64,000 nucleotides of DNA from Streptomyces sp. DH24 (GCF_029813775.1 NZ_JARVKW010000017.1:62001-126000); one strand, 5' to 3'; shown: positions 8,386 through 17,046, counted from the first letter of the stretch. Program-made: numbers and translations. Notes: generated from the letters alone by a model not told the origin.

Positions 8386-8925
8386 TCACCCGCCGGGTCC
8401 GGCGTCCGCCCCGCGGGCGCCGGGCGCGGGCCCCGGCCGGGACACGGTGATGGCCGCGGTGCTCTCCACCGGCTCTCCGTCGACCGCCCACACGGTGCCG
8501 TCGTCGGCGTAGAGCCGGGCGGTGACGTGGTGGGTGCCGCGCGGGACGGCTGGCAGCCGGTGCTCGCGGGTGTGCAGCCGGGTGACGAGCCGGCCGTCCA
8601 CGTAGAGGTGCGCGAGCCCCTGCCCCGGGACCGCGCGCGCCCGTTCGCCGGGCGGCGAGAGGCGGAAGTCGCGCAGTCTCAGGCGTACGTCCCAGCTGCC
8701 GTCGTCCTCGGGCTGCACCTCGATGCCGATGCGCGGGGCGTGCTCCCCGCCGATCTCGCGATAGCGCCGGCCCTCCTCGTCGGTCTCGTCGAGGAGTCGG
8801 CCGACCGCCGCCGGCGACTCCCCGTTCCCCGTCTCTCGCGCATCACCGGAGCCGCAGCCCGCGGATCCGGCCGACAGCGTGACACAGACCGCGAGCACGG
8901 CGAGGATGCCCCGCGTCCACGACAT
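8386..8925 (-). CDS. Putative lipoprotein, function unknown
   Basis: The 179-residue protein has a type II signal peptide (hydrophobic core LAVLAVCVTLSAGSAGC, lipobox SAGC with Cys near residue 24), so it should be lipid-anchored outside the cytoplasmic membrane. The mature part begins with a Gly/Asp-rich linker and then a beta-rich region (RIGIEVQPEDDGSWDVRLRL, LYVDGRLVTRLHTREHRL) ending in a Pro/Gly-rich tail. No catalytic motif is recognised. The repeated strand pattern would suit an Ig-like or carbohydrate-contact fold. The gene stands alone between the TetR gene and the divergent hmgA. Confidence 0.75.
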   Translation of the reverse strand: MSWTRGILAVLAVCVTLSAGSAGCGSGDARETGNGESPAAVGRLLDETDEEGRRYREIGGEHAPRIGIEVQPEDDGSWDVRLRLRDFRLSPPGERARAVPGQGLAHLYVDGRLVTRLHTREHRLPAVPRGTHHVTARLYADDGTVWAVDGEPVESTAAITVSRPGPAPGARGADAGPGG

Positions 8926-9069
8926 GCCGGGGAGCGTAGAACACGGGTGCGACCGGCCGGATCCCCCTGAAGTCTGGTTCTCGTCGTTCCTGATGAGGAT
9001 GCGGTGGGGACCTTGAGGAGGAGGCCCGTCCGCGGGGACCGGCGACCTCTTGCGCGAGGGAAAGCGTAA

Positions 9070-9089
9070 TCCTATGGTTAGGCATAGGA
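9070..9089. promoter_or_regulatory. Inverted repeat operator candidate upstream of hmgA
   Basis: The repeat TCCTATG-N6-CATAGGA is perfect over 7-bp arms and lies 46 nt before the hmgA ATG, overlapping the expected promoter. The GntR-type regulator gene immediately downstream of hmgA is a plausible binder, making this a candidate autoregulated tyrosine/homogentisate catabolic switch. The link is inference. Confidence 0.5.
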
Positions 9090-9134
9090 ATCGAGACCCG
9101 GTTCGGGCAGGCGTGGGACGGCGAGGGAGCGATC

Positions 9135-10487
9135 ATGAGCGATGGGGGCACCGCCCGGGTGAGCGCGTTCGAGCGCGGCGAAGCGCGGAAGACCGCCGAG
9201 GGGCTGTCCTATCTGTCCGGCTTCGGCAACGAGCACAGTTCCGAGGCCGTGCCGGGCGCGCTGCCGCAGGGCCGCAACTCGCCGCAGCGGGCCCCGCTCG
9301 GGCTGTACGCGGAGCAGCTGAGCGGCTCGGCGTTCACCGAGCCCCGGGCGCACAACCGGCGTTCGTGGCTGTACCGCATCCGCCCGTCGGCCGCGCATCC
9401 GGCGTTCACCCGCACGGGCAACGGCGCGCTGCGCACGGCGCCCTTCACGCAGACGGTCCCCGACCCGAACCGGCTGCGCTGGAACCCGCTGCCCGAGCCG
9501 CCCGCCGGGACGGACTTCCTGGCGGGCCTGTGGACCCTCGGCGGCAACGGCGACGTCACCCAGCGCACCGGCATGGCCGTGCACCTCTACCACGCGAACT
9601 CCTCGATGGAGCGCGTCTTCGGCGACTCCGACGGCGAGCTGCTGATCGTGCCGGAGAGCGGCGGACTGCTGCTGCGCACGGAGTTCGGCCTGCTGCACGC
9701 CGAGCCGGGCGACGTGGCGCTGGTCCCGCGCGGCGTGCGCTTCCGCGTGGAGCTCCTCGACGACACCGCCCGCGGCTACGTCTGCGAGAACTACGGCGCC
9801 CCCTTCCGCCTCCCCGACCTCGGCCCGATCGGCGCCAACGGACTCGCGAACCCGCGGGACTTCCGCGCCCCGGTCGCCGCGTACGAGGACGTGGAGGGGC
9901 CGGTGGAGGTGGTCAACAAGTACTGCGGCAACCTCTGGTCCGCGCGCTACGACCACTCGCCGCTCGACGTCGTCGCCTGGCACGGCAACCACGTGCCGTA
10001 CGTGTACGACCTGCGCCGCTTCAACGTCATCGGGTCCGTCTCCTACGACCACCCCGACCCCTCGATCTTCACGGTGCTGACCTCGCCGTCGGACACGCCG
10101 GGCCTCGCGGGCGTGGACTTCGTGGTGTTCGCCCCGCGCTGGCTGGTGGGCGAGGACACCTTCCGTCCGCCGTACTTCCACCGGAACGTGATGAGCGAGT
10201 ACATGGGCCTGGTGGAGGGCGCCTACGACGCGAAGGCCGAGGGCTTCGTGCCCGGCGGGGGCTCGCTGCACAACATGATGTCGGCGCACGGCCCGGACCG
10301 GGAGACGTTCGACCGGGCGAGCGCGGCCGAGCTGAAGCCGCAGAAGGTGGACGACGGCCTGGCGTTCATGTTCGAGACGCGCTGGCCGGTGACGCTGACG
10401 CCGCACGCGGCCCGCGCGGAGCACCTGCAGCAGGGCTACGACGACGTCTGGCAGGGCCTTGAGCGGCACTTCCGCCCCTTGCACTGA
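9135..10487 (+). CDS. hmgA: Homogentisate 1,2-dioxygenase
   Basis: This cytoplasmic non-heme Fe(II) enzyme cleaves the homogentisate ring to maleylacetoacetate in tyrosine and phenylalanine catabolism. The 450 residues are full length for the family, beginning with the conserved LSYLSGFGNEHSSEA and RNSPQRAPLGLYAEQLSG. The iron ligands fall where expected: His349 (YFHRN), Glu355 (MSEYMG) and His385 (SAHGPD), with the same spacing as the human enzyme. SD GGGAGC precedes the ATG. A GntR/UTRA regulator starts 27 nt downstream and an inverted repeat lies at the promoter. No other homogentisate pathway gene is seen nearby. Confidence 0.97.
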   Translation: MSDGGTARVSAFERGEARKTAEGLSYLSGFGNEHSSEAVPGALPQGRNSPQRAPLGLYAEQLSGSAFTEPRAHNRRSWLYRIRPSAAHPAFTRTGNGALRTAPFTQTVPDPNRLRWNPLPEPPAGTDFLAGLWTLGGNGDVTQRTGMAVHLYHANSSMERVFGDSDGELLIVPESGGLLLRTEFGLLHAEPGDVALVPRGVRFRVELLDDTARGYVCENYGAPFRLPDLGPIGANGLANPRDFRAPVAAYEDVEGPVEVVNKYCGNLWSARYDHSPLDVVAWHGNHVPYVYDLRRFNVIGSVSYDHPDPSIFTVLTSPSDTPGLAGVDFVVFAPRWLVGEDTFRPPYFHRNVMSEYMGLVEGAYDAKAEGFVPGGGSLHNMMSAHGPDRETFDRASAAELKPQKVDDGLAFMFETRWPVTLTPHAARAEHLQQGYDDVWQGLERHFRPLH

Positions 10488-10514
10488 GCATGGCCGACCG
10501 GTACGGATGAGCCC

Positions 10515-11264
10515 GTGACCTCCTTCGCCCCGGACTCGATCGTCCTGAACCGCAAGCTGCCGCTCTGGTACCAGGTGTCGCAGTCGCTGCGCGCCTCGAT
10601 CCTCGGCCGCTCGCCCCGGGACCCGCTGCGCCTGCCCACCGAGGAGCAGCTGGCCGGGCACTACGGCGTGAGCGTGCTGACCATGCGGCAGGCGCTCAAG
10701 GAGCTGGAGGAGGAAGGGCTCATCACGCGGCACCGCCGGCGCGGCACGTTCATCGAGCCGCACGCCCGGCGGGGCGCCCCGGTCCGGCTGCTCGGCTCGG
10801 TGGACGCGATCGTGGCCCAGCAGTCCGGCATGACGACCGAACTGCTGGACCACGGCAGGGCCCCGGTCCCGGCCGAACTCGCCGAGCACTTCCCGGATCT
10901 CGGCGAGGTCGCCACGTATCACCGGCTGCGCAGCGACGAGAAGACCGGTGAGCCGACCAACCACGCGCGCAACTACGTGCGTCCGGAGCTGGCCGACCGC
11001 ATCGACCTGGAGGACCTGGTCCGCTGGCCGATGACGAAGGTGCTGCGGGACGTCGTCGGCGCGGACATCAGCCGCATCACGGACACCGTGTCGGCGCGGC
11101 TCGCGGACCCGGAGACGGCACGCCTGCTCCAGGTGCCGCTGCTGAGCCCGATCCTGCACTACACGGGCGTGACGTACGACGCGCGGGGCCGGGCGCTGGA
11201 CGCGGCGGTGATCCATTACCGCGGGGACTGCTTCTCCTTCACGGTGACGCTGGACGCCACGTAG
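10515..11264 (+). CDS. GntR family regulator with UTRA effector domain
   Basis: The 249-residue protein starts at a GTG. Its N-terminal winged helix (KLPLWYQVSQSLRASIL, LPTEEQLAGHYGVSVLTMRQALKEL, then the wing GLITRHRRRGTFI) spans about residues 12-80. A C-terminal UTRA ligand-binding domain of the HutC subfamily occupies residues 95-245 (EVATYHRLRSDEKTGEPTNH, then VIHYRGDCFSFTVTLD). It lies 27 nt after hmgA in the same direction, so co-transcription is likely. It may sense a homogentisate-pathway compound and bind the repeat upstream of hmgA. The ligand is unproven. Confidence 0.88.
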   Translation: MTSFAPDSIVLNRKLPLWYQVSQSLRASILGRSPRDPLRLPTEEQLAGHYGVSVLTMRQALKELEEEGLITRHRRRGTFIEPHARRGAPVRLLGSVDAIVAQQSGMTTELLDHGRAPVPAELAEHFPDLGEVATYHRLRSDEKTGEPTNHARNYVRPELADRIDLEDLVRWPMTKVLRDVVGADISRITDTVSARLADPETARLLQVPLLSPILHYTGVTYDARGRALDAAVIHYRGDCFSFTVTLDAT

Positions 11265-11382
11265 GCCCGGCTCGGCGCGCCTCGCCCCGGACGCCTGCGC
11301 GGACGCCTGGGAGGCGCCGGGTGCGCGCGGGCGGCCGTGTGCCGGGCGGTCCCCGGCCGCCGTCCGGGGCGGCCGTCGTACG

Positions 11383-12549
11383 ATGCCGGGCGTGACGCAC
11401 GACGACGCTCCGCCGCTGGCGGACCTCATGCCGTGGTCCGTCGCACCGCCGCGCATCGGCCGGGGGTGGCCGGCGGCACCCGACCCGGCGTCCCTGAGGG
11501 CCCGCTGGGAGGCGCTGGTCAAGGCCGAAGGGGCCGACCGCGGGGCCCTGTTGGAGCCGACCCGCTCCCGCACACTGCACACGGCGGTGGGGCAACTGCC
11601 GGGCCGCACCGGCGGCACGGAACGGCTGGCGCGCGCCTCGGGCCCCTGCCCGGAGCCGGTGCGGGTGCTGTGCGCACCGTTCGACGAGCAGTGGCTGATC
11701 CCCGACCACCGGCTGATCGACGCGGCGCGGCCCGAGCTGTGGCGGGTGGCGGACGGTCACCAGATCTTCACGGTGGAGACGGCGGCGGGCCCCGAGCCGG
11801 CCGGGCCGGTCCTGCTGGCGACGTCCCTGCTGCCGTTGGCGCGGCCGGGCCGGGTGCGCCCGCTGTACCGGCGGCCGGGCGGCGGCGAACCGAACCTCGC
11901 GCCGGGCCTGCTGGAGCACCTGGCCGAGCGGCTGGGCCACTCCCCCGCGCCGGTGGACGTGCTGGCGTGGACGCTGGCGGTGATCCGGCCCGGCGGCGCG
12001 GTGCCCCTGACCCGTGACCCCGAACTGTGGTCGCGGGGCGTGGCGTTGGGGCACCGCATGCTGTGGCTGATGCGCCGGGACGGCGAGCGGCCCAAGCTGC
12101 CGGGCGGGCGGCGCCCTTATGTGCGCGCCCCGCTCCCCACCCGCCCGGTGACGGTGGACTACGACCGGGACGAGGAGGCGCTGCGCCTGGACGAGGGCCG
12201 TATCTCGCCGGTGCCGCCGGAGGCCTGGGACTACGAGGTGAACGGCGCCCGGGTGCTGGAGCAGTGGTTCGCGGCCCGCACGGCGCCGGCCGAGCCGGGC
12301 ACGCTCGCGGCGATCCGCCCGGCCACCTGGCCGCAGACCTGGACCTCGGAACTCCTCGAACTGATCACGGTTCTGACGCTGCTCGCCGAACTGCGCCCGC
12401 AGCGGGCGGAGTTGACGATCACCGCGCCCCTCACGGCGTCGGACCTGCGCAGTGCGGGCGTGCTGCCGGTTCCGGAATCGGCCCGCAGGCCGGCCTCGGT
12501 GCTCGACGCGCACGAGGAGGGCCCGGAGGGCCAGCTGGCGTTGATCTGA
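11383..12549 (+). CDS. Stand-alone Type ISP restriction-modification C-terminal (specificity) domain protein
   Basis: The 388-residue protein resembles the C-terminal target-recognition part of Type ISP restriction-modification enzymes (Type_ISP_C-like): RDPELWSRGVALGHRMLWLM, then VTVDYDRDEEALRLDEGRI, and VPPEAWDYEVNGARVLEQWF followed by a TAIRPATW-like segment. No helicase, nuclease or amino-methyltransferase motifs (no Walker A, no NPPY-type motif) are present, so it cannot act as a full restriction enzyme. No methylase gene lies next to it. The start at ATG 11383 has no clear SD; GTG 11392 is an alternative. Possible roles are a DNA-binding protein evolved from a specificity subunit or a partner for a distant enzyme. 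Family assignment is from memory of motif patterns. Confidence 0.6.
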   Translation: MPGVTHDDAPPLADLMPWSVAPPRIGRGWPAAPDPASLRARWEALVKAEGADRGALLEPTRSRTLHTAVGQLPGRTGGTERLARASGPCPEPVRVLCAPFDEQWLIPDHRLIDAARPELWRVADGHQIFTVETAAGPEPAGPVLLATSLLPLARPGRVRPLYRRPGGGEPNLAPGLLEHLAERLGHSPAPVDVLAWTLAVIRPGGAVPLTRDPELWSRGVALGHRMLWLMRRDGERPKLPGGRRPYVRAPLPTRPVTVDYDRDEEALRLDEGRISPVPPEAWDYEVNGARVLEQWFAARTAPAEPGTLAAIRPATWPQTWTSELLELITVLTLLAELRPQRAELTITAPLTASDLRSAGVLPVPESARRPASVLDAHEEGPEGQLALI

Positions 12550-12652
12550 CGGGTGCGCGGCCGGTGGTGCGCCCGGGTCCGTGGCCTGCCGTGCGCCCGG
12601 TCGCGGCCTGCCGGGTCGCGAGGCCTCGCGGAGCGGGGTGACGGCGCCGGGG

Positions 12653-12672
12653 CGGCTCGGACGTCCGAGCCG
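12653..12672. terminator. 20-bp palindrome downstream of Type ISP-C gene
   Basis: A perfect palindrome with half-site CGGCTCGGAC lies about 104 nt after the stop at 12549 and may end that transcript. The rest of 12550-12969 is GC-rich, with short repeats of GCCTGCCG/GTCGCG type, and shows no convincing gene on either strand. Confidence 0.35.
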
Positions 12673-12969
12673 ACGGGACCGACGGACTGACGGGCTGCCG
12701 GGTGGCCCGCGACGCTCCCCGAGGGGAGGCCGGCCGGCGCGGTGACGAGGGACGTGCGCGGCGGCCGGAGAGTGGTGGACGGGCCTGCCTGCCGCGCGGG
12801 TTGAACGGGATCGCGGGCGCCACCGTCGTCAGTGCGGGCGGGACGGCGGCGGGACGAAGGGGTGGTACCCGCGCTCGGAGCGCACCTGGGGCGCTGCCAC
12901 GCGCCGTGGGGATGACGGACGGCGCGAGCGCAGCGCCGTGCCGGGGCGGTGCGGCCGACGAGCGCGGGC

Positions 12970-13239
12970 CTACCTGCTGCCGAAGAGCGTGCGACGCAGC
13001 CGGCGCAGCGGAGCGAAGAGCGAAACGCGCCTGACGCGCGCACCCCTGCCGCTGCGGCCGTGCGTGGTGTCACGCGCGGTCAGCTCACGCATCAGCGAGG
13101 TCGCCTCGATCGTCTCCCGCTGCGGGACGGCGGGGCCGCCCAGCACCGCGAGGTGGCGGTCGAGGCGCGAACTGGTCGCGCTGCTCCCACAGGTGATCGC
13201 AGGGACCCTCGCCCTGCTGCGCACTGTTATCTGTTCCAT
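12970..13239 (-). CDS. Small basic hypothetical protein (89 aa)
   Basis: The protein starts at the ATG at 13239 (MEQITVRSRARVPAITCG) with GGGGAGTGAC just upstream, and ends in an Arg-rich tail (RVSLFAPLRRLRRTLFGSR). It contains a Ser/Thr-rich segment CGSSATSSRLDRHL and a short helix ETIEATSLMRELTARD. No signal peptide, membrane helix or known domain is seen. The basic amphipathic end could contact nucleic acid or membrane. The start is preferred over an upstream in-frame ATG at 13305 because of the SD. The gene is isolated and its function is unknown. Confidence 0.5.
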   Translation of the reverse strand: MEQITVRSRARVPAITCGSSATSSRLDRHLAVLGGPAVPQRETIEATSLMRELTARDTTHGRSGRGARVRRVSLFAPLRRLRRTLFGSR

Positions 13240-13354
13240 GTCACTCCCCACCCGTACGAGTCCACCCGGCCCGGGCAGAGTAACCCTATCGCCCTCATGG
13301 GGCACTCGTGTATCGCGGTCACAGGATTCACCTTCCCCGCAAGGCGGTTGACGA

Positions 13355-13844
13355 TTACTCTCCGAATCCGACCGATTTCAGGGAGAGTTGGACAACGGGC
13401 TGGCCGGTGGGTTGCGCCGATCCCCCGTCCGGTTCGACGGTCACGGCGAGTGACGTCGCGGACCGCTCGACACCGGTCGCCACGAGGGGCGTGTCGCCGT
13501 CAAGGAGGCCGAGGGAGCGCGGTCGGGCGCCCGGGCGCATGAGCCACAGCCGGTGCTCCCGGCCGTCCGGCGGCTCGTCGTGTCCGGCTGCGGTGACGAC
13601 CGCGCGCCCCACGGAAGCGGAAGCGATTACTCCGATACTGCGCCCCCGGGCGTCCCGGCCGGTCGCGGCGCGCGTGTCCGGACGCGGCGAGAACGTGGGC
13701 GATCTCACGTGCCCGGTCCCGTTCGGCGGTCCGTTCGTCCTGTGTCCGGGCGGCCTGGACGACGAAGAGAGCGGCGACGACGAGGGCCCCGGCGGCGGTC
13801 GCCGTGGCGAACGGAATGAGCAACGGAATGAGCAGGGGGCGCAT
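13355..13844 (-). pseudogene. Frameshifted RskA-like anti-sigma-K factor remnant
   Basis: The first part (ATG 13844, MRPLLIPLLIPFATA) reads through one membrane helix and then ...REIAHVLAAS. The matching C-terminal part continues in a different frame as PDTRAATGRDARGRS... and ends in the RskA-type SLAVTVEPDGGSAQPT. Removing one base at plus-strand 13682 joins them as AHVLAAPDTRAATG, exactly the junction expected in anti-sigma-K (RskA) extracytoplasmic domains. The family's N-terminal anti-sigma domain is not recognisable upstream, and no sigma factor gene is adjacent. Either a real decayed gene or a single-base sequence error would explain the shift; loss of the N-terminal domain argues for decay. 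Confidence 0.65.
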
Positions 13845-13880
13845 GCGGGGCGCAGGCGTGCGCGCCGGGAGCGGCTCGGC

Positions 13881-14023
13881 CCACACGCGCGAGGGCGACC
13901 GCCAGCGCCTGGTGGCCGAGTTGCGGCAGCGGCGCGGCCCCACACACACACGCGCGGGCGACCGGGTGCTCAGTGTCATCGCTCGCACCGGCATCCGCGG
14001 CCCCCACACGCGCGAGGGCGGCC
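13881..14023. repeat. Three copies of CACACGCGCGAGGGCG-type motif
   Basis: Near-identical 17-mers (CACACGCGCGAGGGCG and close variants) occur at about 13882, 13947 and 14005, spaced about 60 nt apart, between the broken anti-sigma gene and the kinase promoter. The second copy lacks two bases. The array has no clear function. Confidence 0.5.
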
Positions 14024-14291
14024 GTACGGTGCGCGCGTGGCGCCTGCCGCGGTGCCGGTTCCTGCGGCGTCGCGCGTACGACGGCCAGGAGCGGGCCGGG
14101 ACGCGGGGGACTCACCGGCCCTCGGAGGAGTTCCGGGCCGCCCGGCTCCCTGGTGCGCCGCGCCGCCGGGCTCCGGCTTCGTCGGCGTGGCCCCGGGAGC
14201 CGGACTGGTGTTCAGGAGGGCCGCATCCGCACTCGGCTGAGTTACGTTCGTGGGGAAGCGCACAACAAGCGGATGATTCGCCCGGCTGCGA

Positions 14292-15908
14292 ATGGGGGCG
14301 CCCGTGTCCGAAGAACCGGGCAGTGAGCGAGTGATCGCCGGCCGTTACCGACTGCTGTCGCCGCTCGGCGAGGGCGGCATGGGGACGGTGTGGCGCGCCC
14401 GTGACGAGGTCCTGCGCCGCGAGGTCGCCGTCAAGGAGGTGCGCGCCCCGGCGGGGCTGCCGGCCTCCGACGTGCAGCGGCTGTACGCCCGTCTGGAGCG
14501 GGAGGCGTGGGCGGCGGCCCGAGTCGCCCACCGGAACGTGGTGACCGTGTACGACGTGGCGACCGACGAGGGCCGCCCCTGGATCGTCATGGAGCTGGTG
14601 CGCGGCCTGACCCTGGCCGAGGTCCTGGACGCCGAAGGGCCGGTGCCGCCGCGGCGCGCGGCGGCGATCGGCGCCGAGGTCCTCGCCGCGCTGCGCGCCG
14701 CGCACGGCGCGGGGGTGCTGCACCGGGACGTGAAACCGGCCAACGTGCTCATCGCGAACGACGGCCGGATCGTCCTCACGGACTTCGGGATCGCCACGGT
14801 CGAGGGCAGCTCCGCGCTGACCATGACCGGTGAGGTCCTCGGCTCACCGGAGTTCCTCGCCCCGGAGCGCGCGCTGGGGCGCACCCCCGGGCCCGAGTCC
14901 GACCTGTGGTCGCTGGGCGTGCTGCTGTACGCGGCGGTCGAGGGCCACTCCCCGTTCCGTCAGGACACGCCGCTGAGCACCCTGCGGGCGATCGTCGACG
15001 AGGAGTTGCCGCCGCCGCTCCGGGCGGGGCCGCTCGCCGCGGTCATCGAAGGGCTGCTGCGCAAGGACCCGGCCGAGCGGATGCCGGCCGAGCCGGCCGA
15101 GCGGGAGCTGCGGCTCGTGGGCGCGGGCGGCACACCGCGCGCGGGCGCGGTGGAGGCCTCCCCGTCCGCGCCGACGGTGGCGGGTCATCCGCGGCCGGCG
15201 CCGACCCCGCCGGTGCCCGTCCGGCCCGGTCCCGGCCCGGACACCACCACGACGGACGCGGGGCCCCCGGCACGCAACCGCCGTGCCGCCGCCGTGCTGG
15301 TCGCGGGCGCGCTCGCCGCGGTCCTGGCGCTGGGCGGGCTGACCTACGCGCTGCTGGACGACGGCGACGGGGGTGACGGCGGGGGCGGCACCGGTACGAA
15401 CGTGCCGAGCGCGGGCGTGAGTTCGCCCGCGGAGACGGGCAAGAGCACGCGGCAGACGGGCGGTTCGAGCAGCGCGGCCCCTTCGGAGACGCCGAGCAGC
15501 GGCCCGGCGACCACGCGGCCGCCGCAGTCGGTCACGGTGAGCCTGACGGGCGCCAACACCGCGTACTCGGGGAGCTGTCCGCCGCCGCACGGGCGGGCCC
15601 CGGCCTTCACGGCGACGTTCACGGTGGGCAGGCTGCCCGCGCGGGTGAGCTACCGGTGGGTGTCGCGGGACGGCGAGGTCCTGGACTCGGGCTGGCGGAC
15701 GCTGTCGTTCCCGGAGGGCGGCGGGCGCAGCAGGCAGGAGACGGCGCTCGTGACGACGTACGACGACAGCGGGACGTCCGAGAACGCGGTCAGCGTGGAG
15801 GTGCGGTCCCCGGTGCGCACCGGGGCCGGCCCGGTGCCGTTCTCGGTGACCTGCGTGGCGGAGACCCCGACGGACGAGGCCTCCGCCTCCGCGACGCCTT
15901 CCCCGTGA
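14292..15908 (+). CDS. Membrane Ser/Thr protein kinase (PknB/Hanks type)
   Basis: The 538-residue protein has a cytoplasmic kinase domain at about residues 17-275: Gly-loop GEGGMGTVW, Lys48 in EVAVKEV, catalytic loop HRDVKPANVL with Asp146, DFGIA and the APE-like segment SPEFLAPE. A Pro-rich juxtamembrane linker is followed by one helix (AAAVLVAGALAAVLALGG, about 333-352). The extracellular part is Ser/Thr-rich and ends in an Ig-like domain with two cysteines (GSCPPPHG and SVTCVAET) instead of PASTA repeats. It is likely a sensor of an extracellular cue. The start could be ATG 14292 or GTG 14304. The stop lies 4 nt from the end of the convergent lipase gene. Confidence 0.93.
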   Translation: MGAPVSEEPGSERVIAGRYRLLSPLGEGGMGTVWRARDEVLRREVAVKEVRAPAGLPASDVQRLYARLEREAWAAARVAHRNVVTVYDVATDEGRPWIVMELVRGLTLAEVLDAEGPVPPRRAAAIGAEVLAALRAAHGAGVLHRDVKPANVLIANDGRIVLTDFGIATVEGSSALTMTGEVLGSPEFLAPERALGRTPGPESDLWSLGVLLYAAVEGHSPFRQDTPLSTLRAIVDEELPPPLRAGPLAAVIEGLLRKDPAERMPAEPAERELRLVGAGGTPRAGAVEASPSAPTVAGHPRPAPTPPVPVRPGPGPDTTTTDAGPPARNRRAAAVLVAGALAAVLALGGLTYALLDDGDGGDGGGGTGTNVPSAGVSSPAETGKSTRQTGGSSSAAPSETPSSGPATTRPPQSVTVSLTGANTAYSGSCPPPHGRAPAFTATFTVGRLPARVSYRWVSRDGEVLDSGWRTLSFPEGGGRSRQETALVTTYDDSGTSENAVSVEVRSPVRTGAGPVPFSVTCVAETPTDEASASATPSP

Positions 15909-15912
15909 CGGG

Positions 15913-16719
15913 TCAGGCGACGTTGTTCAGCACCGGCAGGTAACCGCCGGACTGGCCGGCGGCGGTGGGGTGGTACGAGTCGCCGATGTTGGTCCAGTTG
16001 ACACTGTGCAGCCAGGAGCTGCCGGAGCAGATCTCGTGGCCGCTGAAGGTGGTGCGGACGTCCCCGAACAGGAAGCCGCGGCTGCGGGCCACCTCGGCGG
16101 TCTTGTTGTTGAGGTGGTCGGAGGCGTCGTTGATCGCCTTGCGCTTGGTCTCGGACAGGCCGAGGCAGGAGGTGCCGAGCTTGTAGAAGCGGGGGTAGCC
16201 CAGCACGACGACCTTCGCCGACGGAGCCTTGCTGCGGATCGCCGAGTAGACGTTGTTGAGGTTGCCCGGCAGCGTCGAGTCGACGTAGGCGCGGGCGGTG
16301 GCGATGCGGGACAGGCAGGCGCTGTCGGACTGGAGCACGCAGGTCGTCATGACGTCGGCGAAGCCGGCGTCGTTGCCGCCGATGCTGATGGAGACAAGGC
16401 TGGTCGAGGAGTTGAGCGGGCCGAGCTGACCTGACAGGACATCACCCGTACGGGCGCCCGAGCAGGCCATGAAGGAGAACGACGAGGGTGAGTTGGCGGC
16501 CGCCCAGAGGTAGGGGTGGGCCTTCGTGCTGCGCTTGCAGTCGCCGCTGGAGCTGATGTAACTGCCGGCTCCGACTCCCGAGGCGTAGGAGTCGCCCAGG
16601 GCCACATAGGGCCCCGACGCGGCGAGTTGTGCCGCCGTCGCCGTGGTCGCCCCGGTGAGGACGGAGCCGACGGCGAGGAGGAGCGAACTCACAAGGACGG
16701 CAATGCGGGAACGTCTCAT
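15913..16719 (-). CDS. Secreted SGNH-hydrolase lipase/esterase
   Basis: The 268-residue precursor has a Sec signal peptide (MRRSRIAVLVSSLLLAVGS, cleavage near TATAAQ). The SGNH blocks are clear: nucleophile Ser in LGDSYASG, Gly in block II, Asn in SIGGNDAGF and the His/Asp pair in GDSYHPTAAG. Six cysteines (SGDCKRS, MACSGA, TTCVLQ, SACLSR, TSCLGL, EICSGS) would form three disulfides, as in the S. rimosus/S. coelicolor GDSL lipase group. It hydrolyses acyl esters outside the cell. SD GGGAGG lies 5 nt before the ATG. The gene diverges from the subtilase across a 327-nt intergenic region. Confidence 0.95.
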   Translation of the reverse strand: MRRSRIAVLVSSLLLAVGSVLTGATTATAAQLAASGPYVALGDSYASGVGAGSYISSSGDCKRSTKAHPYLWAAANSPSSFSFMACSGARTGDVLSGQLGPLNSSTSLVSISIGGNDAGFADVMTTCVLQSDSACLSRIATARAYVDSTLPGNLNNVYSAIRSKAPSAKVVVLGYPRFYKLGTSCLGLSETKRKAINDASDHLNNKTAEVARSRGFLFGDVRTTFSGHEICSGSSWLHSVNWTNIGDSYHPTAAGQSGGYLPVLNNVA

Positions 16720-17046
16720 GGAACCTCCCTATAGCAGGATCTCTGCATACAACTTCGGGACCAGCTACGCGTGTTGACTAGCAGTGTCCATGCCAAGTCA
16801 TTCCCCTTCGGTACGGCGTTCACCCATCCGCTTTCCGGCCGCAGTTGGGCCTGTTTTGTTACGTGCCCACGACAAATTTGTTGACGGGCGTTCAAACCTC
16901 TTGTCCTACGGGCCCAGTAGATCCACTCTTTACTCCGGCCGGTGAGCGGAACGCGACGCTCTCGGCCGTGCGTGCGACGCGCCCGCACCCCCCACAGACG
17001 CGTGCCCCACCCAGGCACGCGCGCCTAAGAGGAGGACTCCCTCGTA
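16720..17046. promoter_or_regulatory. Divergent promoter region, lipase / subtilase
   Basis: This 327-nt spacer is AT-richer than its surroundings. A TTGACG at 16881-16886, with CCTACG-like sequence about 17-18 nt further on, is a possible promoter for the rightward subtilase. A hairpin with 8-bp arms (CGCGTGCC / GGCACGCG, 16999-17021) sits in its 5' leader 25 nt before the start, next to SD GAGGAGG. No clear consensus promoter is assigned for the lipase. Confidence 0.35.

Noticed and set aside
9078..11618. Very long open frame on the minus strand covering hmgA and its regulator
   Set aside because: It is antisense to two clearly recognised genes and reads as His/Arg/Val-rich nonsense, a product of GC-rich codon bias.
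12702..13034. Possible plus-strand gene next to the 89-aa protein
   Set aside because: The translation is Arg/Gly/Ala-rich with no start site or motif and overlaps the better supported minus-strand frame.
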